From positions 97,622,001 through 97,686,000 of the forward strand of contig CM074858.1 in NCBI GenBank assembly GCA_037501455.1: a DNA stretch of 64,000 bases. Reading direction: 5' to 3'. The stretch comes from Lantana camara. Its lineage: Eukaryota > Streptophyta > Magnoliopsida > Lamiales > Verbenaceae. The position numbers and the translations under genes are program-made. This document shows positions 24,501 to 36,340 of the stretch, in pieces. Under the pieces are notes generated by a model. The model did no database searches. It was given only the letters and a program-made list of their open reading frames with translations, and was not told the origin of the DNA. The first letter of the stretch is position 1; each line of letters opens with the position of its first letter.

Positions 24501-25033
24501 TCCGATGAAAATGAACCAAAGTTAATTGATATCAAAAGGCTTGCAAGGGGACCGGTCCCTGTTGGTACACAATATAAAGGCAATGCGACCTATCCTTCAA
24601 GAGATGACGTATTATGGAATTGTAAGATATATAATCGAACTAGATTATACAGGTGGTAGAAAAGTTATTTTGTTTGATTGTGATTGGGTTTCTACGGGAA
24701 GTAAACTCAAAGAAGACAATGATGGATTTAAACTGACTAATTTTTCAAATATTAACCTCCAAATGAGCCTTTTGCTCTTGCAAGTCAAGTTGAGCAAGTA
24801 TTTTATGCCGACGATCCCACTGAGAAGGATTGGAAAGTTGTGGTTAAAACAAAAGCTAGGGATAGGTTTGATGATGGAGGAGACATAACTAGTGATGGGG
24901 TTCATATCATATTACAGAGCATAACAAGTCGCAATCTTCCAATTGATTAAAAAGAAGCAATTGATTGGATTCGTGAAGGGGCATCCCGAATTTCTGTGGA
25001 CTCTTTATATGAAAATGATTTCGAGGAAATTTA
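21551..25033 (+). pseudogene. CACTA transposase (TNPD/TNP2 type), multi-exon with breaks
   Basis: The first part (21551-21903) is the transposase-associated domain: DKSWMNLSRAISGY, CPCKKCKND, HGFLVGYTKWVLHGE. A degenerate stretch (21905-22270: EAFPECVQLPKNYYETKK, KIDACRNDC) joins it to the Transposase_21 core at 22275-23267: PLRPRLQRLF, HPADSPGWKTFD, VRLGLTIDGFNPF, WPVILIPYNLPP, SGWSTKGEFACPVC, LDVMHIAKNVCDK. Then come DUF4218 (23402-24010, LPRPITKSLIQLSRYF, LEKIFPPSFFDIM, YLGTLKSYVRNRGRPEGSI), an HSDSFATWLKGRV block at 24373, and DUF4216 (24609-24900, YYGIVRYIIELDY, VILFDCDWV). This protein would cut the element ends. Stops at 21904, 22195, 23265 and 24957, and frame changes near 24750, suggest this copy is inactive. 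Confidence 0.9.
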
Positions 25034-25157
25034 GGCTGAAATTATGTGGAAAATTAGTACTGGTTTATTCATATATTTAATTTGTATTCTTTTACATGTT
25101 TAATATACTATTTTTTCTAATTTTCCTGCATTTTCATGGTTGTTTTTATGTTTGTAG

Positions 25158-28100
25158 ATATGAACAAACTAAGCGTGGTAGAGTCGGCCGTGATAGTTTC
25201 CGGGAATGCCAATCGCAATCAACGAGAGTGCTCCATGAACAAGACGAGAATATAGGTAAGTTTTTACATATTAACTTCTATCCAGAAAATGTTGTGATTC
25301 CTTTAAATTTTCATAACAAACTGAATTGAATTACATAGTTTTCTGTATGTGAGCTCAAGTGAAAAAAAGAACTGTTAAGTCTGAAGGCAGTTCACTGATA
25401 TAATTTCCTTAGGAAAGCCCGTGTTAACTTCTACATTAAAAGCATTTACTGCATGTTAAGTGATGATACAACAAAAAACATGGTATTTGGTGTTTTTTAG
25501 CTTAAAAAAAATACTAAGTTAAAAGAATAATATTTTTGCCTCTGGTTTAGTTTATTCAATATTTCTAATATTTGGATGAATTCCTGGTGATAATCGTGCT
25601 GAAATATGGCTTTTATCTAAGTAGAAGAGTATATGGCTTTGAATTAATTTTTGTAGTAGTATAAGACTGAAATAAACATGTCTTTGGCATTTTGGAATTC
25701 TGATAATTTTTTATGCAGTGAATCCATTTCTCTGTGAGATGCTATTAATTCTACCCACACCTTTTACATGTATATATATATATATATATGCTAATAACAT
25801 TGAATTAGATGGGCTATTTACCTTAAGGGTTCGTAGCTGATCATCTTTTTTTAATTGACAGCATTTTTAAATGGAAATGTGCACATTCAAATGCATTGTT
25901 AGCTGTGACTGAATTACGCTTTTAATAAGCTAGTGGAGATATTGTTGAAACAGAAACTAACATCTAGTTCTTACACTCATATATTGTTGAAAGAGAAACT
26001 AACTTCTATTTCTTCCATATTATATAGTGTTGGATGCTGCTAGGCTCACTAAACGTGGCAGACTTTCTACTGAAACCAATTCATCTAATCTTCATTTAAA
26101 TGATGTGGATGCAAACTTGAATGACAACGGAGGTATGCTTGAAGTATAATATTTTGCGCATTTTATAATTGTGGTGTTTTGTATTTTGATTTTTTTAACT
26201 TTTGTTGTAGGAAATATGGTTAAGGTAAAAACTCATGGACTAACGAAAATGCCGCATGTATGGGTTAGAAAAGAACAAGTTGAAGTGGAGTTTGATAATC
26301 TTGGGAAGCCAATAGGTCCTCACAAAAGTGAATATGTTGAGTTTATTGGTACTTTGGTTAGAGATGGATCATTGATTCCACTAGACTATGGAGATTGGCA
26401 TAAAGTACCTATGTCTATTAAGAAGAACTTGATCGAGCTGATTAAGGTGATAGTGTAAACCATCATGTTCATGGCAGTGTTACTTTACGTACATTATTTG
26501 CTAATATTTGTTATTTTGGTACTAACTAAAATGATTCAATATTTTAGGAGAAATTCTGTGGAACATTTGACTTTGAGAAAGTATCTTGGGATACTTTATC
26601 TAAAAGTTGGAGAACGTGGAAAAATAGAGTTAAGAGTAAATACTTTGATCCAAACTTATCAATGGAGGAAAACTTGAGGAAGCGGCCTGATACAAATGAT
26701 GAAAGAGTTCTTCCTGATCAGTGAAAGAATCTTATTATCTGTTGGAGTAGTGATAAAGCTCGAGTAAGATAATTTGTCATGAATTCTAGTTAAGCTTCAT
26801 ATTTGTATATTAATGAATTGTTTGTAATTCTTTTGTCTGCTTTTAGAAAATTAGTGCTCAAAACAAAGACAACAGGGTACAAAATACAATGATGCATATC
26901 ACAGGAAAAAAGAGTTTCTCCCAAATCCGAGATGAAATGAAGGTTTCTTTGTTCCATTTTTTTCTTTATCATATAAAGTATCTTACTTTGATGCTTAATC
27001 CATTTGATATTTTTTTCTCAGAAAGATGCAAAGGTATTAGGAGATGCGGATTGTGGTGATGGTGAAGAAAATGGAGACAGTGAACAGACTGATGATCTTA
27101 GTAGGGTCGACCTATTTGAAAAATGTTATACGAAAGATGGACAGACTTCTAATGCTACTGTAGTAAATACGTTGGTAAGAATATAATTTTTGTTATGTTT
27201 TCCCTTAGTTTAAGTGAGTATTATCTGATTATAATGTTTTATTCTTTACATCAACATTAAAATTATACTTATTCTTTAATTGATAGGAAAAATTGCAAGA
27301 GAAAAAAAAGGAGCTTGCACCTAATTCGAAAGATGTTGGGCCTAATGATATATTTTCTCAAGTTGTTGGAGAAGACAAATGGGGAAGAGTACAAATGTAT
27401 GACTATGGGATCTCTACTTCAGATGTATATGGTGATATCCATGTTGGAGGTAAGTCTTCTCGGATGCACATGAGTTACAAGAAAGATATTGATGAATTGA
27501 AGAAAATTGTACTAGAACAAAATAGACAAATACAAGAACTCCTAAAAATGAACATGCAATGAGCACCAGACAGTTCTCCTTCAGAAACCCCTAGAGTCCC
27601 TTCATCATCATCATCTCGATTTCATGATACAACATTTCGCCCATCCACATCGTCATCAATGAACATTATACCTCTACAGGTACATTTTGTCCATTCTTGA
27701 TCCTTTGGATTTAAGTTGTTGATGATTTAGAATGTCTGTTGTGTTTTTGCAAATTCGTGGATCCCGTTGCGCTTATGAACTGATTTTTAGTTTGAAAGTG
27801 CCTATGAATTGGTGTGAGGTACTTAGGTTTAGGTTGAAGCATTAGATGAAGTTTGTGGTTTTAATTATTCCTATAGGCTTTGGAGTGATGTAGGCTTGTT
27901 TTAGCATGAGTTCTTAGCTAAACATGTAATAAGAGATGTTTTTGTATTCTAATTCCTTAGGATGGAGTTATATATTCTGAGTGGTAGTGCTATAATTTAA
28001 TTGAGTTTATCACCTTGATTTTGCTTCAAAACAGGATATGAAGAAATTTTGATTGAAATGGTGATTTGACTATATTGAAGCATGGAAACCTGAGTGTTTA

Positions 28101-28816
28101 TGTGTTAAATATGTTTAGAACAATGTAGGCAAAGTTGGGTCATGAGTTTTGATGTTTTTGGATGAGTATTGCATGATCAAAAGTGTTGAAGTCGTAAACC
28201 AAACTGTGACAGCATATATGCAGAAAATTCAGACGTACATTCTGAACTCGTACGATCTCGGATTTAAAAAATGTTTTAACTGGATATTCCTAATGTGTTA
28301 AGGTTTGGGTCTGTTAAATTTTATGTTAATCTGAATCCATTTAATACCCGAGAAAAATTCAAAACATCATAGCAGTCCCCTGTTTTCTGGTCTGGAATAA
28401 TGGCTTCAGAAAAGTTTCTAAATGTTTGAATTTCTCAACACTATTTTATAGGAATATTTATGAATATATTGACTAAATTTCAGATTAAACTCCTGGACAC
28501 ATTCTTAAATATTTTGTGGTTGTTTGTCAAGACAGTTTTTGATATTATTTTTCTTTTTTGGTTTGCCTAAGTTCTGTAGGCTGGATCAAAAATGTTATTA
28601 AAAAGTGTGTTTGATTCTTCTAAAACCGTGGCGATTGGTTGTCTTTAAAGTTTAGATCCCTCAAAAAGAGTTGGGTAAGTATTGTTGCGAAATAATTGGT
28701 TTGAGGTGGTTATCAGTGTTGCACTGGAAGTTGATGAAGATTTAATTCAACCCACATCATATTTCAAAACTATTGGCGATGCAGTTGGGGAGGTTGTTGC
28801 ATGGCCAAAAAATTTG
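25158..28816 (+). pseudogene. TNPA/Ptta-type CACTA protein gene, multi-exon
   Basis: Exons with good splice borders can be read: about 25158-25255, 26028-26132, 26211-26446, 26548-26763, 26847-26942, 27022-27174, 27287-27679 and one ending at 28816. The core (26211-26446, VWVRKEQVEVEFDNLGKPIG, GTLVRDGSLIPLDYGDWHKV) and the following FDFEKVSWDTLSKSWRTWKN fit the plant Ptta/En/Spm transposase family, which binds subterminal repeats. A coiled coil (DIDELKKIVLEQNRQIQELL) lies near 27487-27546. The last exon holds TIGDAVGEVVAWPKNL, a block usual in these proteins. The first two exons both carry TKRGR. In-frame stops at about 26722 and 27560 break the frame. It follows the TNPD gene directly, as in other CACTA elements. 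Confidence 0.8.
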
Positions 28817-29261
28817 GTAAGGATCATTCATTAGCTCTAACAAAATTTATTTCGTACCTATTTAATATTGACTACAATAATGGGTTTTTTATATGGGTTG
28901 CTATGGCTCAAGAATGACACCATTTGTAAGACTTCTTTTGTTTTATTTTAATACTCAATGACTATAAGTATATATTGTAAGTGGCTGGCATAGATACTTA
29001 ATCTTTTGTCATTTTTGTTGATATGGCCAATATCATATATTAGGTACAAATTGTAACTAACATTATTTTGGATTGGAAATTTCGTGAACATATTAGTACT
29101 ATGCTACTTGATTTGGTTTTTTTAATTATGTTTTAACTTGTATTTGTTTCTTGAGACTAAATTACTAGAATAGAATTATAATTATTAGGGAATATATGAT
29201 TTTAATATTAATTGCATAATATTATTTATATATATGTTATCATGACATTTTATTCCATCAT
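27680..29261. other. AT-rich CACTA interior, mostly intron-like
   Basis: Apart from the exon ending at 28816, this stretch shows no coding block. It is interrupted at 29267 by the Tat element; the CACTA sequence resumes at 41999 (target duplication AATAT). Confidence 0.55.
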
Positions 29262-29266
29262 AATAT

Positions 29267-30120
29267 TGATGAGACATAAAACGACGCTCGTATCAGAGCC
29301 GTCCACGTGTCACCATCAGAAGATTTAGAGATTCGACGCTCGCATTGTTAGGCTCGCGGGCCAACCCAGCCCACTCACATGCTATCTGATATTGGCCCAT
29401 GAGCCTTGGCCAACTGTTTAAGTAAGGCGTCAAGCTGTCAGAACCGACGCTCACACCACGCCCCTAAGAGCCACCCTTTCCAGGAAGGCACCCCCGAGGT
29501 CACCTGCCCTCTGTCGCTCGTGTAGTTGACGTTCGTAGGTCATCTGCCAGGGTTGACCCCCTCGTGCGTCCCTTCGAGCGTCATGGGCGCTCGAGTATGG
29601 CCTTCCCCCTTTTTAGGGCCTCCGCACGCCTGCAGGACTAACCTTGAGCTCCCCAGCGCACGACCCTCACCAACAACCTCTGACACAACGGCAGTGCACA
29701 CCTTGTACCTGACACGCCGCCTGCTTTTCAGAGCCATCGTACTCATGTCGTCATAGGCCGCCGCGTGTTAGGGCAACACAGGTTTGGGACCACACGGTCA
29801 AATTACCCAAATTACCCTCACCCCTAACATATAAATAGGGGAGAACACATGCTTTCTTCCCCAAGTCATCTTCCACATACATACTGCAATCATTATACTG
29901 GGCACCATTCCTCCATCTCTCTGACGAAGCTCTGTACCATCTTCACCACAATTGCATCATCATCGCACTTTGCATTCTTGGTGTTATCCTAGCTGGAGGA
30001 ACCCACGCTCAAAAGGAAACCCAGTTCCTGAGGCTTTCACGCCTGTGATGGTCTTCCCCCTTTTAAACAAATATTGAAAGTGTTGTTGCATTTTTGAGAA
30101 CCCAAATTCTTGCAGCATCA
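29267..30120 (+). repeat. 5' LTR of the Tat element
   Basis: 854 bp with TG...CA ends. A TATA box, TATAAATA, lies at 29830-29837, 563 bp in, the same offset as in the 3' LTR. The transcript would begin shortly after. The word GACGCTCG recurs at 29283 and 29334. Short open frames on both strands in this LTR are not genes. Confidence 0.93.
29830..29837 (+). promoter_or_regulatory. TATA box of the Tat LTR promoter
   Basis: TATAAATA followed by GGGGAGAAC, positioned mid-LTR. The same box is at 41708-41715 in the 3' LTR. Confidence 0.75.
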
Positions 30121-30124
30121 TTTT

Positions 30125-30142
30125 TGGCGTCGTCTGTGGGAA
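30125..30142 (+). other. Primer-binding site of the Tat element
   Basis: TGGCGTCGTCTGTGGGAA lies four bases after the 5' LTR. It is one base from TGGCGCCGTCTGTGGGAA, a form common in plant gypsy elements of this group. I have not assigned the tRNA. Confidence 0.75.
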
Positions 30143-30217
30143 ATCCATCACCATCGTCTTCATCTTCACCGGATTCTTCTTTGAGTTAGTTGATTTATAA
30201 CACCTCCTGCTCCAAAC

Positions 30218-32140
30218 ATGGTGAATGCAACAAGGTCCGGAGCTATAGAAAACAGGGGTGTTCTCCCTCCTGTCAATGGAGAAAACGCTGGTAACAATGC
30301 TCCCGTTGGAAGCACGCCCCCACCAACTGCGAAAATGGGGCTGGGAACACAGAAATCATCGTTGCAACTCTCCCCACCAGTGGAAATGGCGTAGGAGGAT
30401 CCGGCTCCGTTCCCCCTCCCCCCTCCCCCCAGCCTTCGTCCCTACTGTACTAGCCTCCCAACCCGGCATATACTCCATGGCCATGCCACCCCCGGGGTAC
30501 CCGTATGTACAACCCGGAATGATGCCCGGAGTGATACCAAACATGGTGCCAGTAATACTGCCCTTCCAAGTGGGTGCACTTCAACTCCCGGTGACCTTAC
30601 CGGAAGAAATTCAAGGAGTGGAGGCGCCCCAGCTAACCCAGCAGCAGCTTCACGCGATCTACGCACAGTGCGAAGTGCAGGCAGCTCAGAAGGCTTGGAC
30701 ACACTTTACCTCTATCTACTTCCCCTCGAGCGCAGGGGCCTAATGGCAGTTCCATTGGGGGGGGGGGGGCTATAGGTTCATCCTTTAACAGCCGCCCAAA
30801 ACGTACTGAGGGCCCAGCCACCTCTGCCACCACCAGCAAACGAAAATGAGGTCCCACCGAGAGTTCCCCAACTGCAACAGCCCGTTGAAAAGGAGAAAGC
30901 CCCTCAGGCTGGAGCAGCTGGAAATGAAGAAGTCCAATCGAGAGCCACAGGGAGGACAAGCCGCAGAAATGCCGGCGACCTTCAATTAGCCGTTGTGCAA
31001 GATCAGCTTAATGGACTCCAGAACATGGTGGAGCAGCTCTCTCGTGAACGGTCTCGAGCCTCCCACGTCGGGGGCGAGAGGTCCAAGGCCAGAGACGCTC
31101 GCCATCCACGCAGCCAGATCTCCCACCCCTGGAGAGAGGAGAATTACGAAGGGCACGACCGCGAGGGCCGGAACGACAGGCCCCTGACAGGCGCGTCTCC
31201 CCTCATTGATGAGGTTTTGATGACCCGAGCTGGGAAGGGCAAAATCCCCACGTCCGTCAACAGATACGATGTAACAACTGACCCAGTTGAGCACCTGGAC
31301 CACTTCGTGCATTTAATGCACTTGTACGAGCACTCAAGCCATTACTGGGCTAAAGTCTTCGTTACCTCTCTCGTTGGGATGGCACAGGATTGGTATAAGA
31401 AGCTTCCTCCCGTTCAATTCGAGGATACAATGATTTGACTGACGTCTTCCTAAGTCACTTCAACTCTCTAAAAGCGCTAGCCCTAGCCGCAACGGCCCTC
31501 TACAGCCTAGTCCAGGGGCCAAATGAGATGCTTAGGTCTTTCATGGGAAGGTTTAACAAAGAGATTCTACTAGTTGAAAAGCCCTCGATGGATTTCTTGA
31601 GGCACGTGCTTTTTGGGGCAATCAATATGAAGCATTACGTCAGCAAAGAATTTATGGAGAAGGTGGTCAAGAAAAAGCCACACTCGTTGATGGAGATCAG
31701 GGACATAGCTGACTCCTTCTTCACGCTTGAAGATATATATTTGGCGAGGGATCAAAAACTTGCGAATGCCCCTCGATCTAGCAAGGGATCAGAAGACAGG
31801 GAGCCCAAGAATCGCCACCGCAACCCAGCACCCACTCGGAGGAATCCCTTGCCCCCTCGCCGTTTCGAGCATCCCCCTCAATTGACCCATTGCTGAAGTA
31901 TATTCCATGGCGGACAAGAAGTTTTTTAAGAGACCACCGAAGATGAGGGAGACCGAGGCTCAGAAGCGCTGGGGAAAGTACTGCGCCTTCCATAAGCAGA
32001 AGGGGCATGACACGAACGAGTGTTGCCAGCTTGAGAGCGAGATCCAGAGGCTCATCGCTGGGGGGGCATCTTAAAGAGTTTGTAAAGATACTGGAGAAGT
32101 ACGACGAGCACTGCGCTGAGCGAGCGCACACTAGAGGAAG
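30218..32140 (+). pseudogene. Tat gag (several frames)
   Basis: The likely start is the ATG at 30218 (MVNATRSGAIENRG). A Pro/Gly-rich part follows in another frame (PGYPYVQPGMMPGVIPN, about 30490-30545), then a poly-G run at 30757-30769 that breaks the frame. The conserved retrotransposon-gag core is at 31200-31700: PLIDEVLMTR, DPVEHLDHFVHLM, VFVTSLVGMAQDWYKKLPP, then after a stop at 31438 DVFLSHFNSLKAL and SFMGRFNKE. The CCHC-like finger YCAFHKQKGHDTNEC lies near 31979-32025 with EIQRLIAGG after it, typical of Tat Gag. Gag forms the particle. At least three frame changes make it non-functional. Confidence 0.88.
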
Positions 32141-32199
32141 GAGCCGTTCTCGCTCGAGGAGCCCGCGCCGCCATCACACTGAGACAAGCGATCGCGGCA

Positions 32200-32980
32200 A
32201 AGGAAAAGCTGCTGAGATGGAAAACCAGCCCTTTGCGGTAATCCACATGATCGCCGGTGGACCCTCCGGAAAAGCTATGATCAGAGGCCTTCCCAACCCA
32301 AACCTATACATTCAGTCACCAGCACTCCATGCACAAAAGAGAACGACGTTGTAGGGTTCACAGAGAAAGACTTGGAACACATTGTAACACCCCATGGGAT
32401 TGGTGAAACCTCTGACTGTCCAATGGTGGTTAGTTTAGACGTCCATAGCCATGTTGTAAAGAGGGTCTTAATTGATAGTGGAAGCTCTGTGAGGGTTCTC
32501 CCTTACACCACGTTTCAAAAGATGAATATAACGAACATTCCGCTCGAACCCCTCAGGACAGCCCTCGTCGGCTTTGGGGGTTCCGAGATTGTCCCTCACG
32601 GATAAATTCGCTTGGCCACCTCGTTTGGTCGCGCCCCACAACGAAAACTTTGAGTGTTCTTTATGCAGTAGTCGAAGTGGATCTCCCATATAACATAATC
32701 ATTGGGCGTCCGGCGCTCGTGGACTTCAAGGCAGTAATTTCAACGTATCACCAGAAGGTTAAATTCCCCACTCCCGAGGGAACTGGCGAGGTGCTGTGCA
32801 ATGTTAAAGAGGCTTGGGAGTGCTACATCCTTTCCCTTCGAAACCACAAGCCCAAACAAACCATTCAGGCGGGATCCACCAAGAAGTCTGTTGACTTCCC
32901 CAAATTGGACGAAGATGGGCCCGAGCGGAAGAGGGCCAAACTCTACAAAAAGAAGAACAAAAGGAAGGTCTAGGGTGAGG
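32200..32980 (+). pseudogene. Tat aspartic protease region
   Basis: The stretch VIHMIAGGPSGKAM (about 32236) is followed by FTEKDLEHIVTPHG and the protease core VLIDSGSSVRVLPYTTF (about 32466-32516), with the D-S-G active-site triplet. AVVEVDLPYNIIIGRPAL (32665-32720) is the usual C-terminal block with I-I-G-R. A frame change lies at about 32350 and a stop at 32605, between the active site and the IIGR block. The protease cuts the Gag-Pol precursor. Confidence 0.88.
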
Positions 32981-33141
32981 CTCAGCACATTGAGGACGGC
33001 CCACCCGGGGCCGTCGAAAGATCTTCCTCAGAGAACGAGGGCGACGGACCCTCGGATGAGAGTATCGGCAAGCTTACTGGGAAAAAACGAGCGCTCGAGG
33101 CTCCCCGGCCTGAGGTTCATATCGAACCCGTCGAAAAGTTC

Positions 33142-34676
33142 TTGACCATCGAATTGGAGCCAGGAAACCCGGATAAAACCACGCAAATAGGCTCTAATCT
33201 CGACGGTCCCTCACAGATCATGATGATTTATTTCCTTCGAGAGAACCTTGACGTGTTTGCATGGAAAGCTTCTGACCTCACTGGAATAGACCCGAGCGTC
33301 ATTGGCCATAGGCTCAATGTGGACCCGGCCTTCAAACCTGTCAAACAAAAGAAGAGGGACGTCCACGGTTTCAGGAGGTAAGTCATCGAAGAAGAAGTCA
33401 ATAAACTCCTTGGCGCTCAGTATATTGAGGAGATCCTATACCCGGAATGGCTATGTAACGTTGGTCTCGTGTCCAAGAATGCTAATAAATGGCGCATGTG
33501 CAATGATTTCACGGACCTTAACAAGGCCTACCCAAAGGATTCATACCTTCTCCCGAGAATTGATCAACTAGTGGATTCAACTGCTGGATGTGAGGTTATG
33601 AGTATGATGGATGCTTTCCAGGGGTACTACCAGATCTTTATGGCTCCCGAGGATCGGCCGAAAACTTCTTTTGTGGTCCATGTGGGCGTTTACTGCTTCA
33701 AAGTTATGCCCTTCGGACTCAAAAACGTGGGAGCGACATACCAACGCCTCATCAACAAGATGTTCGAACGCGAAATCGGGAGGTCTATGGAAGTATATGT
33801 AGATGATATGATCATCAAGAGCAAGCGCCGACACTCCCATTTGGAGGATCTCAAGCAAACTTTCAACATCCTGCGTCATTATGGAATGAAATTGAACCCT
33901 TCCAAGTGTACCTTTGGCGTTCGTGGTGGCAAATTCTTGGGGTACATGGTCAGTCAGCGAGGCATAGAGGCCAACCCCGAAGAGATTAAAGCAATTCTCG
34001 ACATTCCCTCCCCCCGGAATGTGAGGGAGGTCCAAGTGCTAGTAGGAAAGATCATCTCATTAAACCGGTTCATCTCCCGCTCAGCGGATAGAAACTTTCC
34101 CTTCTTCAAAATTTTGCACAACGCTCGGAACTTCGCTTGGAGCGAGGAATGTGAGAAAGCTTTGCAAGACATGAAACAATATCTCTCGAGCGCCCCACTA
34201 TTAACGAAGCCTAACTCCGGAGAAAACTTGTACGTTTACCTCTCGGTCTCCTCGGAGGCCACGAGCGTTGTCCTTGTGGCGGTTCGCGAGCGTATGCCAG
34301 TGTATTACTTGAGCAAAACTCTGCAAGGGGCGGAGAAAAGATATATGGAGATAGAGAAGTTTGCCTTTGTGATCATTAACGCCTCACGAAGGCTAAGGCC
34401 TTATTTCCAAGCTCACTCTATCACAGTACTGACAGATCAGCCCCTCAAACAAGTGCTCGCAAAGCCGGATGTCTCAGGGAGGTTAATTAAATGGTCAATT
34501 GAACTCAGTCAATTCGACATCACCTTTGAGCCTCGCACTACGATACAGGCTCAGGTAGTGGCAGACCTGTGGGTAGAGCGCTTCAATTTGGATGCTATGC
34601 CCTCGGTGGCAGAGGGACTATGGCTCCTACACACAGATGGCTCCTCGACCTCCCAAGGGAGGGGGGAGCCGGGGTG
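33142..34676 (+). pseudogene. Tat reverse transcriptase and first RNase H
   Basis: The frame begins with the block FAWKASDLTGIDPSV (about 33258-33300) and, after a stop at 33381, KLLGAQYIEEILYPEWL. The RT core lies in a 402-codon open frame: WRMCNDFTDLNKAYPKD, MMDAFQGYYQI, VMPFGLKNVGATYQRLI and the catalytic YVDDMIIKSK at 33796 (residue about 110). The connection and RNase H blocks follow: LGYMVSQRGIEANPEEI, YLSKTLQGAEKRYMEIEK, LTDQPLKQVL. The final part, LLHTDGSSTSQGRG, already belongs to the second RNase H before the frame ends. This is the best-preserved coding stretch of the element. Confidence 0.93.
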
Positions 34677-35128
34677 ACTCTCAGAGACCCTCACGGTGTT
34701 GAAGTTGATTACTCTATCAAACTGGTGTTCCAGGTCACCAACAACGAGGCAGAGTATGAGGCTCTAATCCAAGGGATTAGGATAGAGCTCCAGAATGGTG
34801 CCATTAGGCTCACTGCATATGTGGATTCCCAGCTGATCGCAAGTCAAATTGATGGCACTTACGAAGCTCGAGAAGCCACGATGGTGCAGTACTCGGCGAG
34901 TGCTAAGAAAGTGATCTCCAAATTCAAAGAATTCCATCTGTTACAGATCCCGAGAACAGAAAATGAGCGCGCGAATGCCCTTTCAAAGTTTGCAGCCGCT
35001 TTGGAGGATTCCTGCGAGCGTTCAGTCACATTCCTTAGAACGGAGAAGCCACTGATTCGCAGGACGGGACCCTCGGATGTGGTGAACATGATTGATCCTT
35101 CCGAACCCTGTTGGCTGGACGACATCAT
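34618..35128 (+). pseudogene. Second (archaeal-type) RNase H of the Tat element
   Basis: LLHTDGSS (in the frame of the RT) continues after a frame shift with GGAGVTLRDPHGVEV, FQVTNNEAEYEALIQGI, LTAYVDSQLIASQI and NERANALSKFAAA. The acidic residues of HTDGSS, NEAEYEA and VDSQL are the usual RNase H active-site positions. A second RNase H placed between the first RNase H and integrase is a family mark of Tat elements. Confidence 0.9.
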
Positions 35129-36272
35129 TAAATTTTTGAGGGACGGAACCTACCCTAGCGACAAAGTGAAAGCACGGAAAGTTAGAAGCAAGGCCCCTGG
35201 CTTCTCTATTGATAGTGAGGGTCGACTGTTCAAACGGTCTTTCCAGGGTCCCCCATTAAGGTGCCTGAGACCCTCGCAGACCAAGGAAGTGTTAGAGCAT
35301 GTACACAGCGGAAGTTGTGGGAATCACTCTGGCGGTCGAATTCTGGCTAAGAAAGTATTAAGGAGTGGGTTCTACTGGCCCTCGTTACTGCATGATGCCG
35401 TCAACTACTCCAAAAAATGTGCTAAGTGCCAATTGCACTCCAACACTCCTCAATTACCAGTAGCTCAAATGATTCCTATTGGCGTTTCATGACCCTTTGA
35501 CCAGTGGGGCATCGATATAGTGGGACCCTTTCCAGTGGCGGTCGGACAGAAAAAATTTGTAATCCTCGTTGTAGACTACTTCACCAAATGGGAGGAAGCT
35601 GAAGCGGTCGCAAAGATAATGTTCAAGGTTGTGAGGGACTTTATTTGGAAGAACATCATCTGCAGGTATGGCATCCCAAGGGACCTCATATCAGATAATG
35701 GATCCCAGTTCATTGCCGCTGATACACGAGAATAGTGCTACGAATTGGGAATTGAGCAACGCTTCATGTCGGTGGGCCATCCTCAGGCCAACGGTCAGGC
35801 TGAAGTGACTAACCGAACTATACTCCAGCATTTGAAGGCAATGCTTGAAAATAAGAAGGGGGAGTAGGTAGAAGAACTTCAAGGAGCCCTCTGGGCGTAC
35901 CGTACTACCCCTCGAGCGGCGACAGGGGAGACCCCTTACTCCCTCGTATATGGTTCCGAGGCCATGATACCTGCGGAGATTGCTCAAGAATCCGCACACG
36001 TTGCCTATTTTGAGCCTGGAGTTAACGAGGCTAATCGGACGTTCGAATTGGATTTGCTAGACGAAAGAAGGAATACTGCTTGGGCTCGCATCCATAAGTA
36101 TAAGGCGACCGTAGCCCACCAGTATAACAAACGTGTCAAAGAGAGGACTTTCCAGTTGGGGGACTTGGTCCTCAAAAAGGTTGAAGTCTCCAAGCATGTG
36201 GGTAAGTTGGACCCCAATTGGGAAGGCCCCTTCAAAGCATCCAGGTGCGAGCGAATAACACCTACCTGCTAG
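35128..36272 (+). pseudogene. Tat integrase
   Basis: The zinc-binding H-H-C-C block is at about 35297-35440 (HVHSGSCGNHSGG to CAKCQLH). The catalytic residues follow: Asp in QWGIDIVGPFP (35500-35530), Asp in ISDNGSQF (35688-35712) and Glu in NGQAEVTNRT (35792-35820). The C-terminal part includes FQLGDLVLKKVE and DPNWEGPFK, the GPY/F-type module. In-frame stops lie at 35490, 35733 and 35864, and a frame change at 36250 precedes the normal end near 36340. Integrase would insert the cDNA. The protein is broken in several places. Confidence 0.92.
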
Positions 36273-36340
36273 AGACTTTGCCAGGCGAGCGTCTCCCTAG
36301 ACCATGGAATGCATGTAACCTTAGATGGTTCTACGTGTAA

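Noticed and set aside
29526..29756. Open frames on both strands, with counterparts at 41404-41642
   Set aside because: They lie in the two LTRs of the Tat element and match no protein.
30356..30985. Minus-strand frames across the Tat gag region
   Set aside because: Mirror frames of GC-rich gag sequence; unlike the frames at 37749-40584 they show no family motif, intron or promoter.
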